Part shown: piece after piece, positions 16,356-24,061 of the stretch
How positions within the stretch are numbered: the stretch's first letter is position 1
Layout of the letters: each line of letters begins with the position of its first letter
Assembly: GCA_022567055.1 (NCBI GenBank)
Contig: JADFHU010000003.1
Span: forward strand, 1 to 31,039
DNA from: Planctomycetota bacterium
GTDB lineage: Bacteria > Planctomycetota > Phycisphaerae > Sedimentisphaerales > Anaerobacaceae
Direction of reading: 5' to 3'
DNA length: 31,039 bases
Notes under the pieces: generated by a model
What the model was told of the DNA's origin: nothing
The model's database searches: none
The model's input: only the letters and a program-made list of their open reading frames with translations
Program-made: the position numbers and the translations under genes

Positions 16356-17041
16356 CCGATTTAGAGAAGACATCGATTGCAGCGTTGCTGGATCACACCC
16401 TCTTGAGCCCCACCGCCACCACAGAGCAGATCCACACGCTCTGCAATGAAGCCCAACAATACGCCTTCCACTCCGTCTGTGTCGCAGCGCGGTGGGTGGC
16501 GCCGGTCGCCGATCGCTTGCACGGCTCTCAGATCAAGGTCACGTCCGTGATCGGCTTCCCTCTGGGCAGCGAGACGACCCAGACCAAAGCCGCCCAGGCC
16601 AAAGAGTTGATCTTCGCCGGCGCCGATGAACTGGACATGGTCATCGATCTGGCGGCCGTGATTGAAGAAGACGCCCAAGCCATTCAGTACCAATTGAAGA
16701 CCCTACTCGGGGTCTGTCGTAGCGTGCGGCCCGAGGTGACACTCAAGGTCATCATCGAGGCCGCCGCCCTCACGCACGACCAGAAGGTCTTTGCCTGCCG
16801 ACAAGTCCAGACGGCGGGCGTGACGTTCCTGAAGACCAGTACCGGGCTTCATGCGGCCGGCGGCGCGACCTTCGAAGACGTGCGACTGATGAAGGACCAG
16901 GCCCCCAACTGCAAGGTGAAGGCCGCCGGAGGGATCCGAACGGCCCAGCAGGCCCTGACCTTCCTGGAGGCGGGCGCGGACCGCCTGGGAACCTCGGCCG
17001 GAGTCGCCATCGTCACAGAGATCAACTCAGGAGGTGACTGA
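16352..17041 (+). CDS. deoC: Deoxyribose-phosphate aldolase
   Basis: Cleaves 2-deoxyribose 5-phosphate to acetaldehyde and glyceraldehyde 3-phosphate in deoxynucleoside catabolism. This class I aldolase of 229 residues shows all expected catalytic residues: Asp95 in ADELDMVID, the Schiff-base Lys161 in FLKTSTGLHAAGG, and Lys190 in VKAAGGIRT. LDHTLLSPTAT opens the barrel as in the family. The start is GTG at 16352, inside GTGA that also forms the stop of the fusion gene. The longer frame upstream only re-reads that gene. The stop shares one base with the pabB start (TGATG), and AGGAGGTGA just before it serves pabB. Confidence 0.95.
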   Translation: MTDLEKTSIAALLDHTLLSPTATTEQIHTLCNEAQQYAFHSVCVAARWVAPVADRLHGSQIKVTSVIGFPLGSETTQTKAAQAKELIFAGADELDMVIDLAAVIEEDAQAIQYQLKTLLGVCRSVRPEVTLKVIIEAAALTHDQKVFACRQVQTAGVTFLKTSTGLHAAGGATFEDVRLMKDQAPNCKVKAAGGIRTAQQALTFLEAGADRLGTSAGVAIVTEINSGGD

Positions 17042-18501
17042 TGGCCGCACCGGCAATCGCTCCCCCCGCCCCGCCGGTCCACTGTCGGATCAAGACCCGG
17101 CGCCTGGCCCTCACACCCAATCTGCGCGGTCTGAACCAACTCTTTTCCCAACGGCGCTGCCCTGCCATCCTGGGAGGCAACGATGCAAAGGCCTGCGGGG
17201 GACGTTTTTCCTATTGGGCCGCGGATCCCATCGACCTGTTCGAATGTCGGATCGGCCAGACAGACCCCCTCGGTAGGCTGGACCGAGCGCTCTCCAGATA
17301 CATCCTGGCATCCGATCAACCAACACCCCTGCCGAGGGAGATGTTCTGCGGGGGCTGGATGGGTTCATTCAGCTATGACCTGGGGCGCTACCTCGAGGAC
17401 CTTCCCACGACCACCCGTGATGATCTTCAGATGCCCATCATACGCCTGGGCTTCTATGACAGTCTCATCGCATACGACTACCATACTCGGGCCACCTGGC
17501 TCATCGCGCTGGAATTGGACGACCGGGTGGCCGGGTGTCGAGCGGCCTTTGACAAGCTGAGCGACTGCCTGGATCAAGCCACTCAGATCGAGTATCGCAC
17601 CTTCGATCGTGCCGACATGGAGGCGATCGATGTCGCGGGCACACACGGCAACATGAGTCCGGCAACCTATTTAAAACAGGTTCAGAAGATCAAGGCGTAC
17701 ATCCGGGACGGCGAGACCTATCAGGTCAATTTCTCACGCCGCTTCGACTGTCCTTTCCGGGGCAAGGGCATCGACCTGTTTCATTGGCAGAACCAGCACA
17801 ACGCCAGCCCCTTTGCGGCCTACTTGGCTTGGCCCGGATTTTCCGTCGTGAGTGCCTCTCCGGAGATGTTCCTCAAACGAACGGGCAACCTGATCACGAC
17901 ACGACCGGTCAAAGGGACGCGGCCGCGGCTAGCCAACGACGAGCTAGCCAATCGGGCCGGCGTACAGGACCTGCTGCATAGTCCCAAGGAGCTTGCCGAA
18001 CTCAACATGATCATCGACCTGGAGCGCAACGATCTGGCCCGAATCTGCATACCGGGGACACGCCATGTCGCAGAAGCGCGGAGCATCGAGGCCTATCCGA
18101 CCCTGTTCCACGCCGTCGCCACGGTCTCCGGACAACTGGCAGACGACACCCGCTTTCGCGATCTGCTCCAGGCCACCTTTCCGGGAGGCTCCATCACGGG
18201 TGCCCCAAAAATCCGATCGATGGAAATCATTGACGAGACAGAACCGACCGCCCGAGGCCTGTACACGGGCAGCATCGGTTTTATCGGGGTCGATGGGAAC
18301 GCGTGCTTGAACATCGCCATACGAACCATTATCATCACCCGGCAGACCGCATTTGCCCAGACAGGTGGCGCCATTGTGGCTGATTCCGACGCGTTGGCCG
18401 AGTACCAGGAAACCATCACCAAAGCGCGTGCCCTCTTAGCGGGGATCGCCGGCGTCCAGACGCAGAATCAGAACATCCCCAGGGCGCTGACTGCCTCCTA
18501 G
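17041..18501 (+). CDS. pabB: Aminodeoxychorismate synthase component I (chorismate-binding)
   Basis: PabB aminates chorismate to 4-amino-4-deoxychorismate, the first step to p-aminobenzoate and folate. The 486-residue protein has the chorismate-binding domain with RPVKGTRPR (Lys291, the lysine that marks PabB against anthranilate synthase), ELNMIIDLERNDLARIC, FPGGSITGAPKIRSMEIIDE and YTGSIGFIG. An N-terminal domain of about 200 residues precedes it, as usual for PabB. AGGAGGTGA lies before the ATG. The pabA glutaminase partner is not in the window. The TAG stop (18499-18501) is formed at the edge of the inserted element: its last base is the element's first GGCT base, so the original C-terminus may have differed by a few residues. 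Confidence 0.93.
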   Translation: MAAPAIAPPAPPVHCRIKTRRLALTPNLRGLNQLFSQRRCPAILGGNDAKACGGRFSYWAADPIDLFECRIGQTDPLGRLDRALSRYILASDQPTPLPREMFCGGWMGSFSYDLGRYLEDLPTTTRDDLQMPIIRLGFYDSLIAYDYHTRATWLIALELDDRVAGCRAAFDKLSDCLDQATQIEYRTFDRADMEAIDVAGTHGNMSPATYLKQVQKIKAYIRDGETYQVNFSRRFDCPFRGKGIDLFHWQNQHNASPFAAYLAWPGFSVVSASPEMFLKRTGNLITTRPVKGTRPRLANDELANRAGVQDLLHSPKELAELNMIIDLERNDLARICIPGTRHVAEARSIEAYPTLFHAVATVSGQLADDTRFRDLLQATFPGGSITGAPKIRSMEIIDETEPTARGLYTGSIGFIGVDGNACLNIAIRTIIITRQTAFAQTGGAIVADSDALAEYQETITKARALLAGIAGVQTQNQNIPRALTAS

Positions 18502-18660
18502 GCTGTGTCAGAAAACTCGATCTGGCTTCGAGCGGCCCTTTTTCCGCCTGGCTGCATCCGGCTGCATCGACGATAGAACAAACATCGCCTGCTTCGCCGT
18601 CTTTGCCAGGCGAAAAAATTGCTCGCTCTCGGGCCGACGACGGAGTTTTCAGACAAAGCC
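18500..18660. mobile_element. MITE-like palindromic element, copy 2, between pabB and pabC
   Basis: About 160 bp with imperfect 18-bp terminal inverted repeats (18501-18518 and 18643-18660, 16 of 18 matching). A nested palindrome lies inside: 18539-18552 pairs with 18605-18618 at 13 of 14 positions, with a GCCTGGC/GCCAGGC core. GGCTGCATC is directly repeated at 18550 and 18560. Both ends match the 66-bp element in gspK: about 40 nt inward from 18660 and about 25 nt inward from 18500. The gspK copy lacks the ~95-nt centre. No transposase gene or clear target duplication is seen. The transcript could fold into a long hairpin between the two folate genes. Confidence 0.75.
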
Positions 18661-18689
18661 AGGCTTCCAACTGGCACAACACAGACGAT

Positions 18690-19550
18690 ATGAGCAAAGT
18701 ATATCTAAACGACAGGATCGTCGATTCCGACCTGGCCACGATCCCGGCCAACGACGCCGGATTCCTCTACGGAGCGGGCCTCTTTGAAACCATGCGCTGT
18801 CACAACGGGATCGTCTTTAGTCTGAAAGACCATCTCGATCGCCTCTGTTTCTCCGCGGCCAAACTGGCTATCCGCATGACCCAAGACAGAGAAGTCCTCA
18901 CTGATGCCATTCATCAAGTCCTCCGGTCCAACGGCTTGACGGAGGCCCGCATTCGCCTGACCCTTTCCACCGGTCCCGTGTTTGCGGAGGACGACGCCCA
19001 CCCTTCGACGCTCCTGGTCTCGGCCACCTCATTCGAGCCTTATCCCGAAGACTACTACCGCAAAGGCGTGCAAACGGTCCTCTGTCCCATTCGGCAGAAC
19101 GCCACAGATCCCTTGGTGGGACACAAAACCACCAGCTGTTTCACCCGCATGTCCGCCTTGAAACAGGCCCATCGAAAGAACGCCGCGGAAGCGATTTGGT
19201 TTACCACGGAAGACCGCCTGGCCGAGGGATGTGTCAGCAATTGCTTCCTGGTGAAAGACGGCAAACTCATGACGCCGCCCATAGAGACGCCCATCCTCCC
19301 GGGGGTCAGCCGGAAAAACGTCTGCAACATCGCCATTCGTGACGGCATCGACCTGGTCGAGAAGGACTTGACCATAGACGACTTGCTGGGGGCAGATGAA
19401 GTCTTTCTAACCAATATCATCATGAAAGTCCTGCCGGTCATCGGCATCGAAAAGCATACCGTGGGCACCGGCAAGGTCGGCCCCGTCACCGAGCAGGTCA
19501 AGACCGCCTTTAGCGAGGAAATTCAGTCCCAATGCCGGAGACCGGTGTGA
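18690..19550 (+). CDS. pabC: Aminodeoxychorismate lyase, class IV PLP enzyme
   Basis: PabC eliminates pyruvate from aminodeoxychorismate to give p-aminobenzoate. The 286-residue protein is a fold-type IV PLP enzyme: YLNDRIVDSDLATIPANDAGFLYGAGLFETMR at the start is characteristic, Lys146 in VGHKTTSC is the PLP lysine, and RLAEGCVSNCFLV matches the EGxxSNxF cofactor motif. D-amino acid or branched-chain aminotransferases share this fold, but the pabB neighbour supports PabC. The ATG at 18690 is the proper start; an upstream in-frame ATG would read through the inserted element. No strong ribosome site is visible just ahead of it, which may reflect the insertion. Confidence 0.86.
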   Translation: MSKVYLNDRIVDSDLATIPANDAGFLYGAGLFETMRCHNGIVFSLKDHLDRLCFSAAKLAIRMTQDREVLTDAIHQVLRSNGLTEARIRLTLSTGPVFAEDDAHPSTLLVSATSFEPYPEDYYRKGVQTVLCPIRQNATDPLVGHKTTSCFTRMSALKQAHRKNAAEAIWFTTEDRLAEGCVSNCFLVKDGKLMTPPIETPILPGVSRKNVCNIAIRDGIDLVEKDLTIDDLLGADEVFLTNIIMKVLPVIGIEKHTVGTGKVGPVTEQVKTAFSEEIQSQCRRPV

Positions 19551-20659
19551 AGATCGAAGCGGTGACCGCTGCCATCGAAACACTCGCTCCCCTGCGCTGG
19601 GCCCAGGCCTGGGACAACGTCGGCCTGCTCATCGGAGACACCAGTGTCCAAGTGCGGCGAATCCTGCTCACCATCGACACGACCCGCGCAGTGGTGGCTG
19701 AGGCCAAAAAGGTCAAGGCTGACCTCATCTTGAGTTACCATCCCGTGATGTTTAAAGGCGTCAAACGCATCACGGCCGAAGGCCCCGCCGCCCATCTCTA
19801 CGATCTGATTCGTTCCGGCATCGGCCTCTACTCCTTCCACACCGCCATGGATGTGGCGCCCGGCGGCGTCAATGATGCCTTGGCCCAAGCCGTCGGCATG
19901 ACGCAGGCCAGGCCCTTGGGTGATTTCGTGGAGGATCCCGGAGGTCCCTCCTACAAGATCGTCACCTTCGTCCCGCAGGACAGCCTCGACAAAGTGGCGG
20001 ACGCCCTCTATGCCAGTGGTGCGGGCAGCATCGGCCATTATTCCCACTGCGGATTCCAGACAGAAGGGACCGGAACCTTCTTGCCCTTGGCGGGTGCCCA
20101 TCCCACCGTGGGACAGCGCGGGCGGCGGGAGACCGTGGCGGAAATCAAGCTAGAGACGGTGGTCACGGCGGCGGCGGTTGGAGGCGCCATCGCCGCCCTC
20201 CATCGGGCCCACCCCTATGATACGCCCGCGTTTGACGTCTTTCGTCACTACGACCTGGAAAACCGCCTGGGCCTGGGACGCATCGGGCCCTTGGCGCATC
20301 CGGCGAAACTCCAGGAGGTCTTGGCACGCCTCAAAAAGGCCACGGGGGCGCGGACGGCAGGCATCGTCGGCAAACACAACCGACAACTCAAAACCGCGGC
20401 CGTCTGTGCCGGTTCGTGCGGTGACCTTCTCTCCGAGGTAGTGACCCAGGGCGCCGACCTCTATGTCACGGGCGAACTCACACACCACCGCGCCTTGGAG
20501 GCACAGGAAGCCGGGCTGACCTGCATCTGCCTTTCACACACCGTCTCCGAACGCTTCGCCCTCAAGCACATCGCCCGGCAACTGAAAAGCCTGCTGCCGG
20601 GCATCACCTTGCGGCAGAGCAGCAAAGACGCCGATCCCTTCGAGTGGAAACCTCTATGA
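19532..20659 (+). CDS. NIF3-family dinuclear metal-centre protein
   Basis: A 375-residue member of the NIF3/YbgI/YqfO family, toroidal hexamers with a dinuclear metal site; some members were reported to bind or act on GTP or similar substrates, but the general role is unsettled. Candidate ligands are His70 in LSYHPVMFKG, His103 and Asp107 in SFHTAMDVAPGGVND, and His336 and Glu340 in LSHTVSER. The length includes an insert domain between the two halves, as in YqfO. The first motif has Tyr-His-Pro where most bacterial members have His-His-Pro, a form also seen in eukaryotic NIF3L1. The start is ATG at 19532 (overlap of 19 nt with pabC) or GTG at 19547 in GTGTGA, which has GGAG 7 nt upstream. 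Either start gives the same domain. Confidence 0.88.
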   Translation: MPETGVKIEAVTAAIETLAPLRWAQAWDNVGLLIGDTSVQVRRILLTIDTTRAVVAEAKKVKADLILSYHPVMFKGVKRITAEGPAAHLYDLIRSGIGLYSFHTAMDVAPGGVNDALAQAVGMTQARPLGDFVEDPGGPSYKIVTFVPQDSLDKVADALYASGAGSIGHYSHCGFQTEGTGTFLPLAGAHPTVGQRGRRETVAEIKLETVVTAAAVGGAIAALHRAHPYDTPAFDVFRHYDLENRLGLGRIGPLAHPAKLQEVLARLKKATGARTAGIVGKHNRQLKTAAVCAGSCGDLLSEVVTQGADLYVTGELTHHRALEAQEAGLTCICLSHTVSERFALKHIARQLKSLLPGITLRQSSKDADPFEWKPL

Positions 20660-21393
20660 GCGAGTTGCCCCCCGACACCGTTGACCCGCCGGCGCAGAGC
20701 GAGGACTCAGACTCGGCATCCGCATCGGCCCCCACCGACGACAGGCGCCCGACCGAGACAGAGGCAGACCCGGAGGTCACGATCGAGTCGGTCATCGAAG
20801 CGGTCCTCTTCGCAAGTGACGAACCCGTGACCCTCACAAAACTGGCCGCCATCGTCGAGACCACCGGCCAGCAGAGCAGACAGTGCATTCAGCAACTCAA
20901 CGAACGATACCAGACGAACCAGAGCGCCTTTCGCATCGAACAGATCGCCGGCGGCCTGCAGATGCTCACCCTGCCCTGCTACAACCTCTGGCTGCAAAAA
21001 CTGATCAGGGTGCGCGGCGAGAGCAAGCTCAGTCCCGCCTCTATCGAGACCCTGGCGATCATCGCCTATAAACAACCTGCCATTCGCGCCGATATTGAAG
21101 CCATCCGCGGCGTCGCCTCGGGGGAGATGATTCGGGGGCTGATGTCCAAAGGACTGGTCAAGATGGTCGGACGGGCGGACATCATCGGTCGACCGATGCA
21201 GTACGGCACCACCAGGCGATTTCTGGAGGTGTTTGGACTTGATTCGTTGAAGGATCTTCCCACCATCGATGAACTCAAAAGGCCGCCCGAGGTGCCCGCT
21301 GCTCAGAGCGGCGCGGACGTGGCAGAAAGCAGCCCCGAACCGAACGGCAGCGAGGGTCCCAGCCGAACCCCGGAGCCCGTAACAGAAGGATGA
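20656..21393 (+). CDS. scpB: Segregation and condensation protein B
   Basis: ScpB is the winged-helix kleisin partner in the SMC-ScpAB condensin complex that helps chromosome segregation. After an acidic disordered N-terminus of about 40 residues comes IESVIEAVLFASDEPVTLTKLA, the first winged helix. The second carries LSPASIETLAIIAYKQPAIRADIEAIRGV, with the VASGEMIRGLMSKGLVKMVGRAD and GRPMQYGTTRRFLEVFGL segments conserved in ScpB. The C-terminus is a Pro/Glu/Ser tail. The ATG at 20656 overlaps the stop of the previous gene (ATGA); an upstream ATG at 20644 would add four residues. scpA, which normally precedes scpB, is not in the window. Confidence 0.94.
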   Translation: MSELPPDTVDPPAQSEDSDSASASAPTDDRRPTETEADPEVTIESVIEAVLFASDEPVTLTKLAAIVETTGQQSRQCIQQLNERYQTNQSAFRIEQIAGGLQMLTLPCYNLWLQKLIRVRGESKLSPASIETLAIIAYKQPAIRADIEAIRGVASGEMIRGLMSKGLVKMVGRADIIGRPMQYGTTRRFLEVFGLDSLKDLPTIDELKRPPEVPAAQSGADVAESSPEPNGSEGPSRTPEPVTEG

Positions 21394-21403
21394 AGGATCG
21401 CCC

Positions 21404-21943
21404 GTGTTCGAATTCGTCACCGACAGAGAGATCTACCTCAAACTCATCTGCAGGGAGATCCCCAAGGCCCGCAGATTCCTGTGGCTGGCGACTTCCGACC
21501 TCAAGGATCTCTACGTGGATCGGCACGGGAAGATGGTCCCCTTCCTCGAGCTGCTCTCCCGTCTCTGTGGCAAGCGAGTAGAGCTGCGAATCTTGCACGC
21601 CAAAAATCCGGGCCCGCGCTTCTGGCGGGACTACAAACGATATCCAGCGCTCGATGAAGGCCTGGAAATGATGCTCTGCCCGCGCGTCCACCTGAAATCT
21701 GCCATCATCGATGGCGAGGTCGTGTACACTGGCAGCGCCAATCTCACCGGTGCGGGCGTTGGCGCCAAGAGTCCCGATCGCCGCAACTTCGAATCCGGCC
21801 TCATCACAGATGAGCCCGTCATCGTCGAACAGGTCATGGAACAGTTTGACGCCATTTGGCGGGGAAGTCACTGTAAGACCTGCCAACGCAAAGAGTACTG
21901 TGCCGAGTACGAGGACATCTTGAACACGCAGTCTGCTCTTTAG
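21404..21943 (+). CDS. Phospholipase D-like protein with one HKD motif and a C-terminal cysteine cluster
   Basis: A 179-residue protein with one PLD catalytic motif: His96, Lys98 and Asp103 in HLKSAIIDGEVVYTGSANLTGAG, with the usual downstream GSxN. Family members with a single motif, such as the Nuc endonuclease, dimerise to build the active site, so nuclease or phosphodiesterase activity is the likely class. The C-terminus has Cys157, Cys160 and Cys166 (CKTCQRKEYC), perhaps part of a metal site with a further ligand. There is no signal peptide. The start is GTG at 21404, with AAGGAT just upstream, 10 nt after the scpB stop. The position next to scpB suggests action on DNA, but this is inference. 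Confidence 0.78.
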   Translation: MFEFVTDREIYLKLICREIPKARRFLWLATSDLKDLYVDRHGKMVPFLELLSRLCGKRVELRILHAKNPGPRFWRDYKRYPALDEGLEMMLCPRVHLKSAIIDGEVVYTGSANLTGAGVGAKSPDRRNFESGLITDEPVIVEQVMEQFDAIWRGSHCKTCQRKEYCAEYEDILNTQSAL

Positions 21944-22069
21944 ACCCATGAGACAGACACCGAGGGCCACGCAGAGGATCCCAATCTCTACGCCAAACGC
22001 TTGCCCGCACCGCACCGGTCATCACGGCAACAGCAGGTGGACGGTTCTCCGCCGCATCTCTCCCGATTG

Positions 22070-22078
22070 TGGTATAAT
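22070..22078 (+). promoter_or_regulatory. Extended -10 promoter before the DUF4056 lipoprotein gene
   Basis: TGGTATAAT is a perfect TATAAT box with the TGn extension, which can replace a -35 box. No good -35 is seen 17 nt upstream. Transcription would begin near 22085, leaving a leader of about 85 nt before the TTG start at 22170. It follows the end of the long plus-strand chain by about 130 nt, so it likely begins a new unit. Confidence 0.55.
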
Positions 22079-22169
22079 TGGTGCACCGTCGTCGGCCTGG
22101 TGGATACGGTCGCTTCAGTCGGGACTGGGATGCCGCTTAAGCCAGGATTTGGACCTCGGGAGGTGAGAT

Positions 22170-23207
22170 TTGTCGAAGAAGATGTGTGGACTCGCAGAAG
22201 GAGTGGTGCGTACGCTCTTGCCTGCGGTGACTGTAGTCATCCTTTCGGGGTGTTACTACAACAACCTGCAAGATTACAATGGCACTCCCAGACTCCGCAA
22301 AGGTGCCGTACCCTGTCACTCCTATCCGAACAAGTTCATCGAGCCCCATCGCCTGGGCAAGCACCGCTATCACTATAGCCTGGAAGAGAGATCGGGGATC
22401 GTCTATACCACCAAGGCAGGTCACGTGGACGTCGCCCATCTGCGCAAATCAGCAGACTGGACGGCCTACCTGGCGGGGATGTGCCTGGAAAACATCCTGG
22501 CGGAAAAGCGTCAGTGGCGATTCAGCCTGCGCGAGCCGACCCGGTACTATGTCACGCTCGACTACCCGGCCGACTGGGCATCCTTCGAGAACCGCGACGA
22601 GATCGCCGAGGAGGTTGCCATCCATCTGGGCGAACACTTCGCCTACAACGCCACCGTCTGGCATGAGATCCTCACCTGGTTCGGCTACAGGGCTACGGGG
22701 GCGGTCCCCGAATTCGCCTCGGCCTTCTCCTGGGAAGACAACTTCTCCAACCTCTTGGGGACCACCCTCGCCGCCCGGGCCCTGCGGGACCAAGAGCACA
22801 GCTACAATGAGGCCATGACTCTCCTCCTCAACGACCTGCTCGAGTCACTGGACGTGCAGCCCATGAAGGTGGCCCAGCAGATTGCCAAGGACGCCAAGGG
22901 CAAGTGGTATATCACCCGCTTTCCCATCTTCATGTACGTGATCAAACGCAACCTGGACATCGGCGAGGACGGCACCGTTCAGTCTCTCACCAACGAGGGC
23001 GAGGGCATCGCGATCCCCATACCGGGAAAGAAGTGGCAAGACCATGGATTCAAGATGACGCTAGAGATCAACCCCAAGGGGTTTCAGAGCAGACGCATCC
23101 GAAAACTGGTGGCCAAGGATCGCATCACCCCCGAGGGCGACTTCACGGCCATCCTGGATTTCATCGAACAAGACGCAGAGCGCCGTGGCTATGAGGTGAT
23201 GCGCTAG
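22170..23207 (+). CDS. DUF4056-type lipoprotein
   Basis: A 345-residue protein beginning with a lipoprotein signal: the hydrophobic TLLPAVTVVILSGC ends in lipobox LSGC with Cys28. The mature protein resembles DUF4056: HRLGKHRYH..., SGIVYTTKAGHVDVAHLRKSADWTAYL, then a helical part and IHLGEHFAYNATVWHEILTWFG. The HVDVAHLRKSAD and HEILTW segments carry His, Asp and Glu that could bind a metal, but no activity is known for the family. The start is TTG at 22170 with an excellent ribosome site (GGGAGGTGA, about 22158-22166). The DUF4056 call is from motif memory; a simple unassigned lipoprotein is the alternative. Confidence 0.65.
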   Translation: MSKKMCGLAEGVVRTLLPAVTVVILSGCYYNNLQDYNGTPRLRKGAVPCHSYPNKFIEPHRLGKHRYHYSLEERSGIVYTTKAGHVDVAHLRKSADWTAYLAGMCLENILAEKRQWRFSLREPTRYYVTLDYPADWASFENRDEIAEEVAIHLGEHFAYNATVWHEILTWFGYRATGAVPEFASAFSWEDNFSNLLGTTLAARALRDQEHSYNEAMTLLLNDLLESLDVQPMKVAQQIAKDAKGKWYITRFPIFMYVIKRNLDIGEDGTVQSLTNEGEGIAIPIPGKKWQDHGFKMTLEINPKGFQSRRIRKLVAKDRITPEGDFTAILDFIEQDAERRGYEVMR

Positions 23208-23338
23208 CCCTAAGTTCCGTCGTCAAATAGACTTACTGAGGCCTTGGGGGTTCATTGCACCGATTGGCTACCGCCGCAGAAAATGACGAATTTCACTCTG
23301 TACTTGATTCAGTCCCTTCCATAGCGCATCATTTCAAT

Positions 23339-23656
23339 ATGACCATCGAAGACATAAGAAAAGCTGTAGTGCCTGCGTGTCTGGATTTCGACGTCAGGCG
23401 TCTTGACGCCTTTGGATCCGTGGCGCGCGGGGACTCTTCCGAGTATAGCGACGTGGACCTACTGGTGGAATTCGAGACACCTGCGATTCGTCCAGCGAAG
23501 CGATTCTTTGGCCTTCTCCACCGACTTCAGGACACACTCGGATGTGAGGTCGACCTCCTAACCCTCACAGGCCTTCGAAACCCATATTTCAGGAAGTGTG
23601 TTCTGAAGGAAAGGATCCCTCTTTATGAAGGACGAGATCCTCGCCCATCTTCATGA
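23339..23656 (+). CDS. mntA: MntA-type minimal nucleotidyltransferase, antitoxin
   Basis: A 105-residue minimal nucleotidyltransferase. It has the pol-beta superfamily signature GSVARGDSSEYSDVDLLV with catalytic Asp38 and Asp40, and the third acidic residue Asp72 in CEVDLLT, so it should be active. In HepT/MntA modules this protein adds AMP to the partner HEPN toxin and silences it. The ATG at 23339 follows a sequence resembling a promoter (TTGATT 23304-23309, 17-nt spacer, CATCAT 23327-23332) that would start transcription almost at the ATG, so the mRNA could be leaderless. The reading frame could be extended upstream to 23255, but those residues do not fit the family. It overlaps hepT by 32 nt. 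Confidence 0.85.
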   Translation: MTIEDIRKAVVPACLDFDVRRLDAFGSVARGDSSEYSDVDLLVEFETPAIRPAKRFFGLLHRLQDTLGCEVDLLTLTGLRNPYFRKCVLKERIPLYEGRDPRPSS

Positions 23657-23960
23657 TATAGTCCGAGCGGGAGAGGCCATCAAGGGATTTATTGCCAGCT
23701 GCACGTTTGAGGACTATACCTCCGATGAACTCCTTCGCAGTGCCGTGGAACGTAAGTTCGAGATAATGGGAGAAGCTCTCAATCGCATCGGTCGTGATGA
23801 CTCTGGCATCCTTCGCCAAATACAGGACCATCGGGACATCGTCTCCTTCCGAAACATACTGGTCCACGGCTACGACACTATTGATGACCAGATCGTCTGG
23901 GGTGTCATCAAAGAGGACCTCAGCAATCTGCTCGAGGACGTGCAGAAACTCCTCGACTGA
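23625..23960 (+). CDS. hepT: HepT-type HEPN ribonuclease toxin
   Basis: A 111-residue all-helical HEPN-domain protein. Its active-site motif RX4HXY is complete: Arg76, His81 and Tyr83 in RNILVHGY. HEPN toxins cut RNA, and the tyrosine is the residue modified by MntA in studied pairs. The start overlaps the mntA 3' end by 32 nt in another frame. The motif and the partner gene make the pair a complete toxin-antitoxin module. Such pairs are common in mobile and stress-linked loci and are easily transferred. No sign of truncation. Confidence 0.87.
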   Translation: MKDEILAHLHDIVRAGEAIKGFIASCTFEDYTSDELLRSAVERKFEIMGEALNRIGRDDSGILRQIQDHRDIVSFRNILVHGYDTIDDQIVWGVIKEDLSNLLEDVQKLLD

Positions 23961-24061
23961 AGACAGGATCGAATTGGATAAGCCCCCCGCCACATAAACA
24001 CACTGAGCCCCACCTTGACCGCGGTCGAATAGAGCGATATGCTGCTCAAATACATCGGGAC

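Noticed and set aside
18603..18689. Longer N-terminus for pabC beginning at 18603
   Set aside because: The added residues come from the inserted element; family alignment favours MSKVYLND at 18690.
18416..18751. Minus-strand frame spanning the pabB-pabC gap
   Set aside because: It crosses the palindromic element and the ends of two plus-strand genes. The peptide shared with a frame near position 130 arises from the repeated DNA rather than from a gene.
23589..23993. Minus-strand reading frame over mntA and hepT
   Set aside because: It is the complement of two recognisable overlapping genes and shows no domain of its own.
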